Source of the DNA: an uncultured Lachnospiraceae bacterium
GTDB lineage: Bacteria > Bacillota > Clostridia > Lachnospirales > Lachnospiraceae
NCBI GenBank assembly: GCA_947363565.1
Contig: CANAPP010000006.1
Span: forward strand, 21,262 to 85,261
Direction: 5' to 3'
DNA: 64,000 nt
Every line of letters starts with the position of its first letter. The stretch's first letter is position 1. Shown piece by piece: positions 25,237-34,649 of the stretch. The translations under genes and the position numbers were made by a program. A model generated the notes under the pieces. The model made no database searches. It was not told the DNA's origin and worked only from the letters and a program-made list of their open reading frames with translations.

Positions 25237-26088
25237 TCAGAAGCTTCCCGATGCCCCAATCCCTTTCTCCAGACTGTCCTGCCCGCAGAAAAACAGAAGA
25301 ACCGCCGGGAGCAATGTGACGATCGATGCGGCAAATGCCGTCTGCACCTCGCCTTTTAACATCACCGGAAGATACAAAGACAGCGGCTTTAATGTCTCCG
25401 TCTTCAGAAAGGTAAGCGGCTGTTCTACTGCATTCCAGTATTCTAAAAATCCTAAGATCACGACAGAAGATATCCCCGGCATCCCAAGGGGCACACCAAT
25501 CTTTACAAAAATCCCGAAGTCTCCCGCACCGTCGATTTTTGCCGCCTCTATAACTTCCTTCGGGATAGCGGAAAATGACTTGGACAATATGAACAGCGGC
25601 AGTGCAGAAAATATTCCCGGCAGGATGACCGCCCAATAAGTGTCAAGGAGTTTCAGCGTGTCCAGCACCAGATAACCTGACACCATCGTCACCTGAAAAG
25701 GCAGGATCAAAAGCAGCATGTATACAAACTTAAGCACCGCCTTCCCAGGGAAATCAAACCGCGCCAGTGCCCACGCCGCAGGAACCGCGGTAAAAACCTG
25801 CCCTGCGACCACACCGCCTGCCAGGAGCGCTGAATTCCAAAAGGCCGTAAAATATTCCGGCGTATCAAGAAGGAGCCTGACATATGCCCGCATAGTCGGA
25901 TACCGCGGAAACAGCCGGAATTCCGCCATCCCTGCGCAATCCGAAAGCACTGCCCCAAAGCTTTCCAAAAGCTCCTGTTTTCCCATCAGCGAATTGGTAC
26001 ATAACATGACAAGAGGCATGACCATAATGACAAGCAATACTGCCAGAATGATCCGCAAAAGTACATCTCCTGCTTTTCCTTTTCTCAT
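25237..26088 (-). CDS. Carbohydrate-type ABC permease (MalG/CUT1-like)
   Basis: A 283-residue protein with six membrane helices and the EAA loop EVIEAAKIDGAGDFGIFVKI then GVPLGMP near residue 180, which contacts the ATPase. It is of the MalG type (first helix VLLRIILAVLLVIMVMPLVM, periplasmic loop with YPTMRAYVRLL). It overlaps the upstream permease gene by four bases. The ATPase it needs is not in the window; a shared MsmK-like ATPase elsewhere is the usual solution. Confidence 0.88.
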   Translation of the reverse strand: MRKGKAGDVLLRIILAVLLVIMVMPLVMLCTNSLMGKQELLESFGAVLSDCAGMAEFRLFPRYPTMRAYVRLLLDTPEYFTAFWNSALLAGGVVAGQVFTAVPAAWALARFDFPGKAVLKFVYMLLLILPFQVTMVSGYLVLDTLKLLDTYWAVILPGIFSALPLFILSKSFSAIPKEVIEAAKIDGAGDFGIFVKIGVPLGMPGISSVVILGFLEYWNAVEQPLTFLKTETLKPLSLYLPVMLKGEVQTAFAASIVTLLPAVLLFFCGQDSLEKGIGASGSF

Positions 26089-27008
26089 CCGTTTCTCCGT
26101 CCTTTCTTCGTTTTCTTTCCCCCGGTCCTTCCGGTCCCTCCAAGCCCCGGCACACGAAACAGCGCACCGGCGGTCAGCAAAAACACACCTGTAACAAGTA
26201 CAAGCAGCGATGCCGCTGCCGTCAGCTTCTGGATATCCAGATTCACGAACCAGTTGTTGAACAGATGCTGAAGCATATAGATACTTTCATGGGGATAATC
26301 CCCGGACAACAGATACGCTTCCCGAAATACCCGGAATGCATTGACGAAGGAAAGAAGCGCCGTCACAGACGCCGTCCCTTTTAACTGCGGCAGCGTGATA
26401 TAATAAAAGCAGGCAAAGCCTCCCGCCCCCTGCACTCTGGCGGCCTCGTACTGCTCCTTCTCAATCCCCGCAATCCCGGTGAGCCAGAGGAGCATATCAT
26501 AACCAAGATTCTTCCAGATATAACAGGCGACCAGCACCCAGAACGCAGACGCACCGTTCAGCCAGTCCCTTCCCCCAAACCCAAGCCTTCCTGCCAGCAG
26601 ATTGAGCCACCCCTTCTCGTCAAAAAGCATCTGAAAAAACACTACAACCGACGCCGCCGGAATTGCCATCGGAAGAGTAAAGCCGGCCTTTAAATCTTTC
26701 CACCGCCTCTTTCTGTTTCCCTTATCTGCAACGTTTTGGAACATCACCGCCACCCCGAGGGACAAAAGCAGCAAAAGCGGCAGGCAGATTGCCATAAATC
26801 TTGCTGTATTGAAAGCAGCCAGCCGAAAGGCTTTATTCTCCAGCACCGCCCGGTAATTATCGAGGCCTACGAACCCGTCCCCCACTGCCTGAAGCAAGGA
26901 GCGCCGGAAGACATCCAGGAAGGGAATGAGGACAAAGCCTGTTGTCCCTAAAAGGTCTGGGAGCAGGAAAATCCACGCTCTCCTGCTCCATTTCCTCCTA
27001 CTCCGCAA
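26085..27008 (-). CDS. Carbohydrate-type ABC permease (MalF/UgpA-like)
   Basis: A 307-residue protein with six membrane helices (first at about 11-30, AWIFLLPDLLGTTGFVLIPF) and the EAA loop EKEQYEAARVQGAGGFACFY then YITLPQL near residue 205. These are the marks of the first permease of CUT1-type importers. It overlaps the binding-protein gene by 11 bases. The C-terminus ends in a very basic tail (GKKTKKGRRNG). Confidence 0.88.
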   Translation of the reverse strand: MRSRRKWSRRAWIFLLPDLLGTTGFVLIPFLDVFRRSLLQAVGDGFVGLDNYRAVLENKAFRLAAFNTARFMAICLPLLLLLSLGVAVMFQNVADKGNRKRRWKDLKAGFTLPMAIPAASVVVFFQMLFDEKGWLNLLAGRLGFGGRDWLNGASAFWVLVACYIWKNLGYDMLLWLTGIAGIEKEQYEAARVQGAGGFACFYYITLPQLKGTASVTALLSFVNAFRVFREAYLLSGDYPHESIYMLQHLFNNWFVNLDIQKLTAAASLLVLVTGVFLLTAGALFRVPGLGGTGRTGGKKTKKGRRNG

Positions 27009-29220
27009 GATATAGCTCCACTTTCTTTCGGATATTCTCTGCCCCTTCCGCGGTTCCCGCGCTGCCGCCTAAGACCTTATCCGCCTCGCTCCGATAGATA
27101 TCCCACACGGCGCGGTCCTGATTGGCCGGCCTGTCTAAAGTCTTACACAATCCGATGAATTCTTTTACTTCTTCTACCTTCGGGAATCCGGCATCTATCG
27201 ATATATCCTCTCCCGCAAGCTCACCGCCGACACACACCGAATAAGATTCCGCGTATTTACTTCCAGCTTCTTTCTCCTTCGCATCCAAAGCGGAGATAAG
27301 CACCGGAAAACCATCATCTAACTGTGCCCCCTGTACCTCCTCGGAGAACAAGTATTTCACGAATTCCTCCGCAATCTTTTTCTCCTTCGTATTTTTATTG
27401 ATGCCGACAGTTCCTTCCGGCAGGTAAAAGCCTTTCAAAGATTTCAGTGTAAGACCTTTTGTGCGGGCAATCTCGCAGGGTATCATCATGTTCATCAGAC
27501 ACTCTATCCTTTCTGTAGCTGCCATATCCGTATGCTTCATCAGGTACATGGAACCTGGATTGCTAAACAGCGTATCCTGCAAGCTTTCTGCCGGCTCCAT
27601 CTCTTCATAGAATTCCGTCTTCGAGTTCTTTGCGATGTTTACGGCAAGCGTCAGGAGCTTTTCCATCTTCGCCTTGTCTACGGAACCGTCCGTTTTCATC
27701 AGCTCCTCCTGATACATCTGGAACAGGAAATCCCGGATATATCCTTTATTGGTCACTCCGAATAATGCCGCATCCGGATTCTTATCAAGATATTCCTCAA
27801 GGCTGTCCAGAGAATCCAGCGCTTTTTGTATCTGTTCATCCCCATACACCACCGGAACTGAGAACTTTACTGGAATACCGTAGACTTTTTTGTCTCTCTT
27901 AAGGGTATTGTCCATCATATTTTCCAGATAATCATCCTTCTTCATCAGGCCCCCGGCCAGCTTCGTCAGATCGCAGAGGACGCCTTTTTCGATGTAAGCC
28001 TCTGCAGGAAGTCCGTTAAGGAGCAGGATATCCGCACCTTTTCCGCTCAAAAGTTCGGTGTTCAGCGTTCGAATGTCGTCCGAAGATACCTCCCCGGCTT
28101 CTTTCCCGGAAGTCTTAACTTCCACTTTTACCTCCGGGTTCTTCTGCTGAAACCCGATGGCTGCCTGCCGGACGGTATCACTCTCGGAAAGTCCGAACAC
28201 CTGCAGAGTGTGCTCCGGCACTGCCGCTACATCTTTGTCATAAGTGTACCGGGCAAAGCTGTAGGTCTCGGCCTTCCACTGTTTATACAGTACAAAAAAT
28301 TCTGTGTCCTCCCCCTGTATCATCCCTATAGCGGAGTTGACCGGCGAACCCATAGCTCCCATTGCACCGTCCATGATCACTTCCCGGCTTTCATCTCCGG
28401 GCTTCATCCGTACGATCCCTTCCTCAGAAACCATGTACCAGCTCTCCTTACTACCGCATAGATGGCCGTTTTCCGTCTGGGTAAAGGAGAGCTCTCCCAG
28501 CTCCTTCCTGTCCTTGTCATAGATTGTAAATATACCTTCCTCTGTATTGGCCGCAATCGTCCCGTCATCTCCCGTGAATATCATTTTCTGGGCATCGCTG
28601 CTGGAAGACATACTTGTAAGCTCTTCGACGGTCTCAAACGTATCCGGGGACACGACGATGATCTTCGACTGGTAGATATCCTGGAGCCAGTAATTTCCCC
28701 CGTCATCAACTGCTAAAGCGACAATCGTCGGATACCCGTACTCTGCCTTTTTTTCAAGGTAGGGGACCTTTAAGATTTCCCCGCTTTTCCCATCTTTGCT
28801 TCTTGCGATATAAGTTTTCATCCCATCACCTGCACCGACGACAAGCTGTGTGCCATCTTTTGTCTCGGTGACGCCGAGGGGATAGGCCATCTTTTCGCCG
28901 CATGTTTTCTCTACCCAGTCCAGATCACTCTCTTCCCACTTCCCTTTTATGTACTCGCAGCGTCTGATCTGCGCATCTTTTACAGCGATATATACCACCG
29001 GATTCCCGTCCTTTGATTTTGACAAATTTATCGCCCTCTCCCCCTCCTTGATGGGAAGATCGATATTCTCCTCCACATATCTGCCTTTCAACGTGCCGTT
29101 TTCTGCGCCGCCTTTTTCCTTCTCTCCGCCGTCTTTTTTGCCGCATCCATGCAATACACCGGATGCCAGTATGACCGTCAGCATGATCAGGAACATGCAC
29201 CGGATATTTCTCTTTGCCAT
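26998..29220 (-). CDS. Solute-binding lipoprotein with N-terminal propeller-like domain
   Basis: A 740-residue lipoprotein: signal MAKRNIRCMFLIMLTVILAS with the anchor cysteine in VLHGCGKK (near residue 26). Residues about 45-335 are made of repeating beta-hairpin units (for example LGVTETKDGTQLVVGAGDGM, MIFTGDDGTIAANTEEGIFT) that look like a beta-propeller. From about 340 a family 1 solute-binding domain follows (LQVFGLSESDTVRQAAIGFQ, GADILLLNGLPAEAYIEKG, IPVKFSVPVVYGD). Usual binding proteins are about 420-450 residues, so this is a fusion. It heads the operon of two permeases, an adaptor and a MacB-type permease and is divergent from a two-component system. The ligand is unknown. Confidence 0.82.
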   Translation of the reverse strand: MAKRNIRCMFLIMLTVILASGVLHGCGKKDGGEKEKGGAENGTLKGRYVEENIDLPIKEGERAINLSKSKDGNPVVYIAVKDAQIRRCEYIKGKWEESDLDWVEKTCGEKMAYPLGVTETKDGTQLVVGAGDGMKTYIARSKDGKSGEILKVPYLEKKAEYGYPTIVALAVDDGGNYWLQDIYQSKIIVVSPDTFETVEELTSMSSSSDAQKMIFTGDDGTIAANTEEGIFTIYDKDRKELGELSFTQTENGHLCGSKESWYMVSEEGIVRMKPGDESREVIMDGAMGAMGSPVNSAIGMIQGEDTEFFVLYKQWKAETYSFARYTYDKDVAAVPEHTLQVFGLSESDTVRQAAIGFQQKNPEVKVEVKTSGKEAGEVSSDDIRTLNTELLSGKGADILLLNGLPAEAYIEKGVLCDLTKLAGGLMKKDDYLENMMDNTLKRDKKVYGIPVKFSVPVVYGDEQIQKALDSLDSLEEYLDKNPDAALFGVTNKGYIRDFLFQMYQEELMKTDGSVDKAKMEKLLTLAVNIAKNSKTEFYEEMEPAESLQDTLFSNPGSMYLMKHTDMAATERIECLMNMMIPCEIARTKGLTLKSLKGFYLPEGTVGINKNTKEKKIAEEFVKYLFSEEVQGAQLDDGFPVLISALDAKEKEAGSKYAESYSVCVGGELAGEDISIDAGFPKVEEVKEFIGLCKTLDRPANQDRAVWDIYRSEADKVLGGSAGTAEGAENIRKKVELYLAE

Positions 29221-29283
29221 CTTTTCTCAACCTCCTTATTGCTTGTGCCAAACACTATAACAGCCATTTCTCAAAAAGACTTT

Positions 29284-29301
29284 GAAAATCCTCAGAAAAT
29301 C
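29284..29301. promoter_or_regulatory. Candidate response-regulator box between transporter operon and two-component genes
   Basis: The plus strand has GAAAATC at 29284-29290 and again at 29295-29301, an 11-base period typical of OmpR/PhoB-type tandem sites. A related AGAATTTT follows. It lies between the divergent binding-protein gene (minus-strand -10-like TATAGT about 40 bases away) and the response regulator. Binding could activate the transporter operon or autoregulate. Confidence 0.45.
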
Positions 29302-29372
29302 TTAAAGAATTTTTTGAGATTTCTCTGTTATGATGATACCAGGCCAAAGGGTACAGGAAAGAAGGTTTTGCA

Positions 29373-30056
29373 ATGCATATTTTGATTATCGAAGACGACA
29401 GGGAACTGTGCGGTGCGCTAAAGGAACAGCTTGATGCAAGGAGCCACCATGTCACTTGCTGTCATACAGGAAGTGAGGCGCTTTACTGCGCGATGAACGG
29501 AGTCTATGATCTGATTCTTTTAGACCGGATGCTCCCGGAGATTGACGGATTGTCCATTCTCCGCTCCATCCGCCAGAACCGGATCACCACACCGGTCATC
29601 TTAACCACTGCCCTCGGCGCGGTAAACGACCGCATCGACGGATTAGACTGCGGCGCCGATGATTATCTGGTCAAACCCTACGCCGTCGAGGAGCTTATGG
29701 CACGGATCCGGGCGCTGTCGCGAAGACCGAAGGCACTGACTGAGCACGAGACCCTCTCCTACCTGGACATGAATTTTGACGCGGATGTGAGGATGCTCTC
29801 CTGTAAGGGCAAGGAGCTTCGCCTCTCCGGCCGGGAAGCACTGCTGTTAGAATTCTTCCTCAAGAATCCGGAAAAGACACTGGCCAGGGAACAGATCTTT
29901 TACCGGGTATGGGGTCCCGACGGGATTGTCGAGGACGGGAACTTGGATACTTACATCTATTTTTTAAGAAAACACCTGCGCAAGTTAAAAAGCCGGGCGG
30001 TCATACGCACCGTCCACGGCCTGGGCTACTGTATGGAGGACTCCCATGTTTCCTGA
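29373..30056 (+). CDS. OmpR/PhoB-family response regulator
   Basis: A 227-residue regulator. The receiver has the acidic pair in MHILIIEDDREL, the phosphoacceptor Asp51 in DLILLDRMLPEIDG, the threonine in VILTTALGA and the lysine in DDYLVKPYAVEE. The C-terminal winged helix (about 128-225) ends in RTVHGLGYCMED. It overlaps the kinase gene by 11 bases. Divergent from and probably controlling the transporter operon. Confidence 0.92.
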   Translation: MHILIIEDDRELCGALKEQLDARSHHVTCCHTGSEALYCAMNGVYDLILLDRMLPEIDGLSILRSIRQNRITTPVILTTALGAVNDRIDGLDCGADDYLVKPYAVEELMARIRALSRRPKALTEHETLSYLDMNFDADVRMLSCKGKELRLSGREALLLEFFLKNPEKTLAREQIFYRVWGPDGIVEDGNLDTYIYFLRKHLRKLKSRAVIRTVHGLGYCMEDSHVS

Positions 30057-31335
30057 ACTGCAAAGAAAATTAGTAAGACGATATACCTTAAGTACGGGGC
30101 TGATCTTGACCTTCATCCTCGCTGTTACTTTCCTCTTTTATCTGTCTTTCCAGCAAAGCCGCAGGGAGGCTTCTTTTACCGACCACATCTTTACGCTGAC
30201 TTCAAAACTCCAGACAGACTCTACCTTCAACGATTCCTTTCTGTCACAGCTTGAGGGCAAGCATCGCCTGATCATCTATATCGAAGAAAACGGTACGCCC
30301 TTTTTCTTCCCCGGCACTTTCAAGCCGCGCACTGATCGCAGCAAGCTGCTTGATAAAACTTCGGATCTTGCGGCGAAAGAAGGCATCTTTCCGAATTCAC
30401 GCCCAATCTCTTCGGATCTTTTACAGTCCTCTCTTCTTGAAATTGCAGGCGGACACCACGACTCCTATCTGGGGAGTGTGACGATCGTGAATACCTCTTC
30501 GGGTTATAAAAAACTCATCCTGCTCCAGGATATCACCGTGAACCGGACACGGCTTATCCGCAATGCATTTCTGTATCTGCTGATCGATATTCTGGGGATT
30601 ATCCTGTTATTTCTGACAGGAAGAAGTTTCGTTGGCCGCTCCCTCCTGCCTCTTAAGGAATTGTATAAAAAACAGCAGGATTTTGCGACGGCAGCATCCC
30701 ATGAACTGCGCTCACCTTTAGCAGTCATCCGGACAGCAGCCGACGCAGCCTCCGCCAACCTTCATCAGCCGAAAAAATACTTATCTGTCATTCGGGATGA
30801 ATGTAAACGGGGAGATTCGCTGGTAAAAAATCTCCTGCTCCTTTCCTCCGCCCAGCAGGAAGACTGGGGCATCAATAAGCAATACTTTGAACTTGACGAG
30901 ATGCTTCTCCATCTGATGGAGCTTTACGAACCACTCTGCAGCGCAAAAAACGGAAACCTTCTTCTTACTCTTCCAGAAGAAACGCTTCCGCCTGTGTACG
31001 CAGACCCAGAACTGTGCCTGCAGATCTTTACTGTTCTTTTGGATAACGCCATCGCTTATGGCCTTAAAGATGCCGGGAAGATTGTCTTAGGCCTAAGCCT
31101 TACCCAGGACAAACTTACTGTCTCTGTAACTGACTTTGGTCCGGGAATCAGCGACGAAGAAAAATCACTCATCTTCGATCCGTTTTACCGCCATGATACC
31201 TCCCGGCATGAAAAAACGCATTTCGGTCTTGGACTGTCTATCGCCGCAAGGCTTGCAGGGCTTCAAAACGTAATGCTTAGTGTCAGGGATACAGAAGGCG
31301 GCGGCTGCACCTTTGAAGTAAATTTTAACGGATAA
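30046..31335 (+). CDS. Membrane sensor histidine kinase
   Basis: A 429-residue HisKA-type kinase with two membrane helices (about 15-34 and 176-193) flanking an extracellular sensor of about 140 residues. Then come the H-box ATAASHELRSPLAVIRTAAD (phosphorylated His near residue 217), the N-box CLQIFTVLLDNAIAYGLKDA, the G1 box VTDFGPGISDEE and the G2 box HFGLGLSIAARLAG. It pairs with the overlapping response regulator. Its end overlaps the convergent DeoR-type gene by 11 bases. Confidence 0.92.
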   Translation: MFPELQRKLVRRYTLSTGLILTFILAVTFLFYLSFQQSRREASFTDHIFTLTSKLQTDSTFNDSFLSQLEGKHRLIIYIEENGTPFFFPGTFKPRTDRSKLLDKTSDLAAKEGIFPNSRPISSDLLQSSLLEIAGGHHDSYLGSVTIVNTSSGYKKLILLQDITVNRTRLIRNAFLYLLIDILGIILLFLTGRSFVGRSLLPLKELYKKQQDFATAASHELRSPLAVIRTAADAASANLHQPKKYLSVIRDECKRGDSLVKNLLLLSSAQQEDWGINKQYFELDEMLLHLMELYEPLCSAKNGNLLLTLPEETLPPVYADPELCLQIFTVLLDNAIAYGLKDAGKIVLGLSLTQDKLTVSVTDFGPGISDEEKSLIFDPFYRHDTSRHEKTHFGLGLSIAARLAGLQNVMLSVRDTEGGGCTFEVNFNG

Positions 31336-32068
31336 TGGCCACATGGAGTCTACGTAGCTTCTCCGTCTCCTCTTCATCAAATTCCTTGTCCGTAACAACG
31401 CCTGTATAGTCCCCAAGATGATTGATCCTTGACATGGCCTGCCGTCCGAATTTTGATTCATCTACCACCAGATAAGACTTCCTGCACTGCTTCGGGGTCT
31501 TGCGTTTTAGCCACATCTTATCGACGGTCGGCGTCATCACCTCAAAATCCTCATTGATAGATGCGGCGCCGAAAAATCCCACATCGAACTTAAAGTCCTC
31601 AAGCATCTGCGTCGCATAATGGCCGAACATACTTCCGGTGGACTTCTGCACATGCCCTCCGCAGATAAAAAGCTCCGCCTCACTATTCTTCAAAAGCTGC
31701 GCGATCTCCAGATCATTTGTCACGATCATGATCTCCGGCGTGTCCTTGATCAGGCGTGCAATCTCAAAAGTCGTCGTGCCTGCATCAAGAAACACCGTAT
31801 CCCCTCTTCCCACAAAAGACGCACAGATCCCAGCCAGCCGGCGCTTTACATCCACACAGCTTGTCTGTTTGTCCTCATAGGTCACTTCCTGCTTGGCAAC
31901 TGCGCCGCCATGACACCTAAGCAGGACATCCTCATTCTGAAGCTTTACCAGATCCCTGCGTATGGTCATGGAGCTTACCTTAAGCTCCTGGGCCAGTTCC
32001 TCCACCTGCACACTCCCCTGCCGGTGCACAAGCTCTACGATTTTTGACTGTCTCTCTGCTGCAAGCAT
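31325..32068 (-). CDS. DeoR/GlpR-family transcriptional regulator
   Basis: Start placed at MLAAERQSKIVELVHRQGSV (32068), six bases after GAGGGA. The N-terminal winged helix has the family pattern VEELAQELKVSSMTIRRDLV; the effector domain of phosphosugar-isomerase fold follows (DTVFLDAGTTTFEIARLI, MIVTNDLEIAQLL, DVGFFGAASI). DeoR proteins usually sense phosphorylated sugars. It is the last gene of the four-carbon acid operon. A 13-bp palindrome just before the second kinase gene is a candidate site. Confidence 0.9.
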   Translation of the reverse strand: MLAAERQSKIVELVHRQGSVQVEELAQELKVSSMTIRRDLVKLQNEDVLLRCHGGAVAKQEVTYEDKQTSCVDVKRRLAGICASFVGRGDTVFLDAGTTTFEIARLIKDTPEIMIVTNDLEIAQLLKNSEAELFICGGHVQKSTGSMFGHYATQMLEDFKFDVGFFGAASINEDFEVMTPTVDKMWLKRKTPKQCRKSYLVVDESKFGRQAMSRINHLGDYTGVVTDKEFDEEETEKLRRLHVAIIR

Positions 32069-32186
32069 ATCCATTCCCTCTTTTCTATATGGATTCTCAG
32101 CTCTCACGTCCACTTCCCCGCCTTTCTCTCTTAATTGTCTGCAAAGGCAGTGAAAGCGACGCTCCCACTGCCTACATTTTACATGA

Positions 32187-33590
32187 TTACATGAAAATAC
32201 TCAATACCAATACTTCTACAACACCGACTGCCCATGCAATTGTTGAGGTAACAGACCACACGGTAAGCTGATCCTTCGCTTCGCGCACACCCAGAGTCCT
32301 GTTTACTACCCAGAAATAGCTGTCGTTAAAATATCCGAAGAACAGCGAGCCTACACAGCAGGCAACTGCCCCAAGCAGCGGGCTTACATTTGCCGCTACA
32401 AGGATCGGTGCGGAGATACCTGCTGCCGTCGTCATGGCAACAGTTCCTGAACCCTGGATAAATCTCATTGCCGTAGAGATGATGAGCGGCAGGATAATGA
32501 TCGGAACCGCAGTTTGCGCAAGCCCCTCTGCCATAAAGGTGCCAAGTCCGGAATCCTTGATGATCTGGCCAAGCGCACCGCCTCCGCCGGTAACCAGCAT
32601 GATGATACCGGCAGACATCATACCCTTCTCCATCTCTGCGATGATCTCATTTCTCTCGATGTTTTTCCCCAAGGTAAAGATTGCTACAATAAGTCCAAGT
32701 CCTACTGCAATGATCGGCTGGCCGAGAAAGATCAGGACTTCCATAATTCCTGCAGTCTGGCCAAGCGCCGTCGCAACTGTGTTGATCAAGATTAAGACGA
32801 TCGGTACGATCAACGGAAGGAAAGATACCAGCGTGCCCGGCATCCCATCTGTATCCATGGCAAATGCATTCTCATAATCCGGCTCCCGGTAAGGCGCCTC
32901 TACTACCTCTCCCTCTTCGTTTGGGACACGGTAATATTTTTTCGAAAGATATATTCTTGCATATGCGATACACGCGATGGACATCGGGATTGCAAGCACG
33001 ATGGTAAGCAGGATGAATTTTCCTACGTCTACACCGAAGATCCCGCACACGCCCAGCGGTCCAGGTGTTGGCGGCACAAGGGAGTGGGTGATGACAAGCC
33101 CTGCTGCCAGCGCAACACCCAGCCCGATGAAGGATTTCTTCGTCGCCTTGGAAATCGCCTTTGCGATCGGCGCCAGCACGACGAATCCGGAATCACAGAA
33201 AATCGGGATGGATACGAGGAATCCGGTCAGCGCCAGCGCCTCTTCCTCTCTCTTTTTTCCGAACAACTTTAAAAAGGTATGTGCCATCCTCTGGGCTGCC
33301 CCCGTAATTTCAAAAATCTGTCCCATCATAACACCAAAGCCGATGATGATACCGATACTTCCAAGGGTTCCTCCAAAACCGGATGTTATAGAATTGACGA
33401 TGCCGAACGTCTTCCCGTCTTCTAATGTGATATTTACCAAAGGCATCCCTCCTGCAACTCCCACGATCACCGTACAGATAATGAGTGCCAGGAATGCCTG
33501 CACTTTTGTTTTAAGCACTAAGAATATTAAAACAGCAATACCGATTGCAAGGCCGATCAACATTCTCTCACCGCTAAGTCCGTTTACCAT
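32187..33590 (-). CDS. GntP-family sugar acid permease
   Basis: A 467-residue protein with about 12 membrane helices and GntP-family signatures (GVALAAGLVITHSLVPPTPG, IIGFGVMMGQIFEITGAAQR, FIQGSGTVAMTTAAGISAPI). The family imports gluconate and related sugar acids by proton symport. The neighbours (two DUF1537 kinases, PdxA2, LtnD-like dehydrogenase) point to threonate, erythronate or similar acids as substrate. Start preceded by AGGAGG. Confidence 0.9.
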   Translation of the reverse strand: MVNGLSGERMLIGLAIGIAVLIFLVLKTKVQAFLALIICTVIVGVAGGMPLVNITLEDGKTFGIVNSITSGFGGTLGSIGIIIGFGVMMGQIFEITGAAQRMAHTFLKLFGKKREEEALALTGFLVSIPIFCDSGFVVLAPIAKAISKATKKSFIGLGVALAAGLVITHSLVPPTPGPLGVCGIFGVDVGKFILLTIVLAIPMSIACIAYARIYLSKKYYRVPNEEGEVVEAPYREPDYENAFAMDTDGMPGTLVSFLPLIVPIVLILINTVATALGQTAGIMEVLIFLGQPIIAVGLGLIVAIFTLGKNIERNEIIAEMEKGMMSAGIIMLVTGGGGALGQIIKDSGLGTFMAEGLAQTAVPIIILPLIISTAMRFIQGSGTVAMTTAAGISAPILVAANVSPLLGAVACCVGSLFFGYFNDSYFWVVNRTLGVREAKDQLTVWSVTSTIAWAVGVVEVLVLSIFM

Positions 33591-33618
33591 AATAGTCCTC
33601 CTCTTCCTCTCTCAAGAT

Positions 33619-34617
33619 TTACTTTGTAAAATTAGGTGCGTATTTTGCTGCTAACAAGATTGCTTCAATCATGCTGACGGCGCTCACGATCCCCTTTCCG
33701 GCAATGTCAAAAGCCGTACCGTGATCCACCGACGTACGCAGGATAGGCATTCCGTTGGTTATAGCGATCGTCTTTTCAAAGTCCAGCGTCTTTGTCGCGA
33801 TATGCCCCTGATCATGGTAGAGAGACAGGACGCTGTTGTACCGGCCCTGCGCCGCCTGATGGAATACAGAGTCCGCCCCGATCGGCCCTGCTACATCATA
33901 GCCTTCTGCCTTAAGCTCCTCGATGGCAGGCGTGATCTCATTGACTTCCTCCCAGCCGAACAGCCCGTGCTCCCCGCTGTGGGGATTCAGTCCCGCAATC
34001 GCCATGGTCCCGTCCTTAACACCCAACTTCTTAAGAGCTTCAAGACACCGCTTCACGTAATCCTTGATCCGCTCCTTTGTGATCATGTCTAACATCTCCC
34101 GCAGGGATACATGCCTTGTCAGGAAAAACACACGCATACCGTTGGTCTCGAACATCGTGAGCGGATCCTCTGTTCCCGTGAGGGCGCCGAAAATCTCTGT
34201 GTGGCCGATAAAGTTAATTCCTCCTGCGCGAAGGGATTCCTTGTTGATCGGCGTCGTCGCCACCGCATCAACTTTTCCTTTGTTAGCAAGCGCAATACTT
34301 TTTGCAATATATTCATATGCGGCCTTCCCGCACATTCCATTGACCTTTCCAAACACAAACTTTTCAAGGTCAACATTGCCTAAATCGATAAGATTCAAAA
34401 CTCCCTCCCGGAAATCCCCCTCTGCCGGCTCTGTGATCACATGGATGTCAAGCTTCGCATCAACGATTTTAACTGCATTCTCCATAATAGCTTTATCTCC
34501 GATGATGATACAATCTGCCGCGTCCGACACTTCCTTTGATGCAACTGACTTTGCCACGATCTCCGGGCCTACTCCTGCCGGATCTCCGATAGGTACTGCG
34601 ATTAATGGTCTTTTCAT
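33619..34617 (-). CDS. PdxA-family phospho-four-carbon-acid dehydrogenase (PdxA2)
   Basis: Start at [20 protein letters not shown] (34617), nine bases after AAGGAAAGG. The 332-residue protein has PdxA metal and substrate features ([37 protein letters not shown] with the metal-binding His and Asp, and [15 protein letters not shown]). In sugar acid operons this subgroup (PdxA2) oxidises 4-phospho-D-threonate or 4-phospho-D-erythronate, giving dihydroxyacetone phosphate after CO2 loss. The neighbouring kinase supports this rather than vitamin B6 synthesis. Confidence 0.88.
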   Translation of the reverse strand: MKRPLIAVPIGDPAGVGPEIVAKSVASKEVSDAADCIIIGDKAIMENAVKIVDAKLDIHVITEPAEGDFREGVLNLIDLGNVDLEKFVFGKVNGMCGKAAYEYIAKSIALANKGKVDAVATTPINKESLRAGGINFIGHTEIFGALTGTEDPLTMFETNGMRVFFLTRHVSLREMLDMITKERIKDYVKRCLEALKKLGVKDGTMAIAGLNPHSGEHGLFGWEEVNEITPAIEELKAEGYDVAGPIGADSVFHQAAQGRYNSVLSLYHDQGHIATKTLDFEKTIAITNGMPILRTSVDHGTAFDIAGKGIVSAVSMIEAILLAAKYAPNFTK

Positions 34618-34649
34618 GATTCTCATCCTTTCCTTGTCAAAACATAATT

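Noticed and set aside
32977..33654. 225-codon plus-strand frame
   Set aside because: Antisense to the GntP permease; low-complexity Pro/Ile/Thr composition from reverse reading of a membrane protein.
33619..34617. Vitamin B6 biosynthesis gene pdxA
   Set aside because: The operon of sugar acid kinases, permease and DeoR regulator fits the PdxA2 catabolic subgroup better; no pdxJ is nearby.
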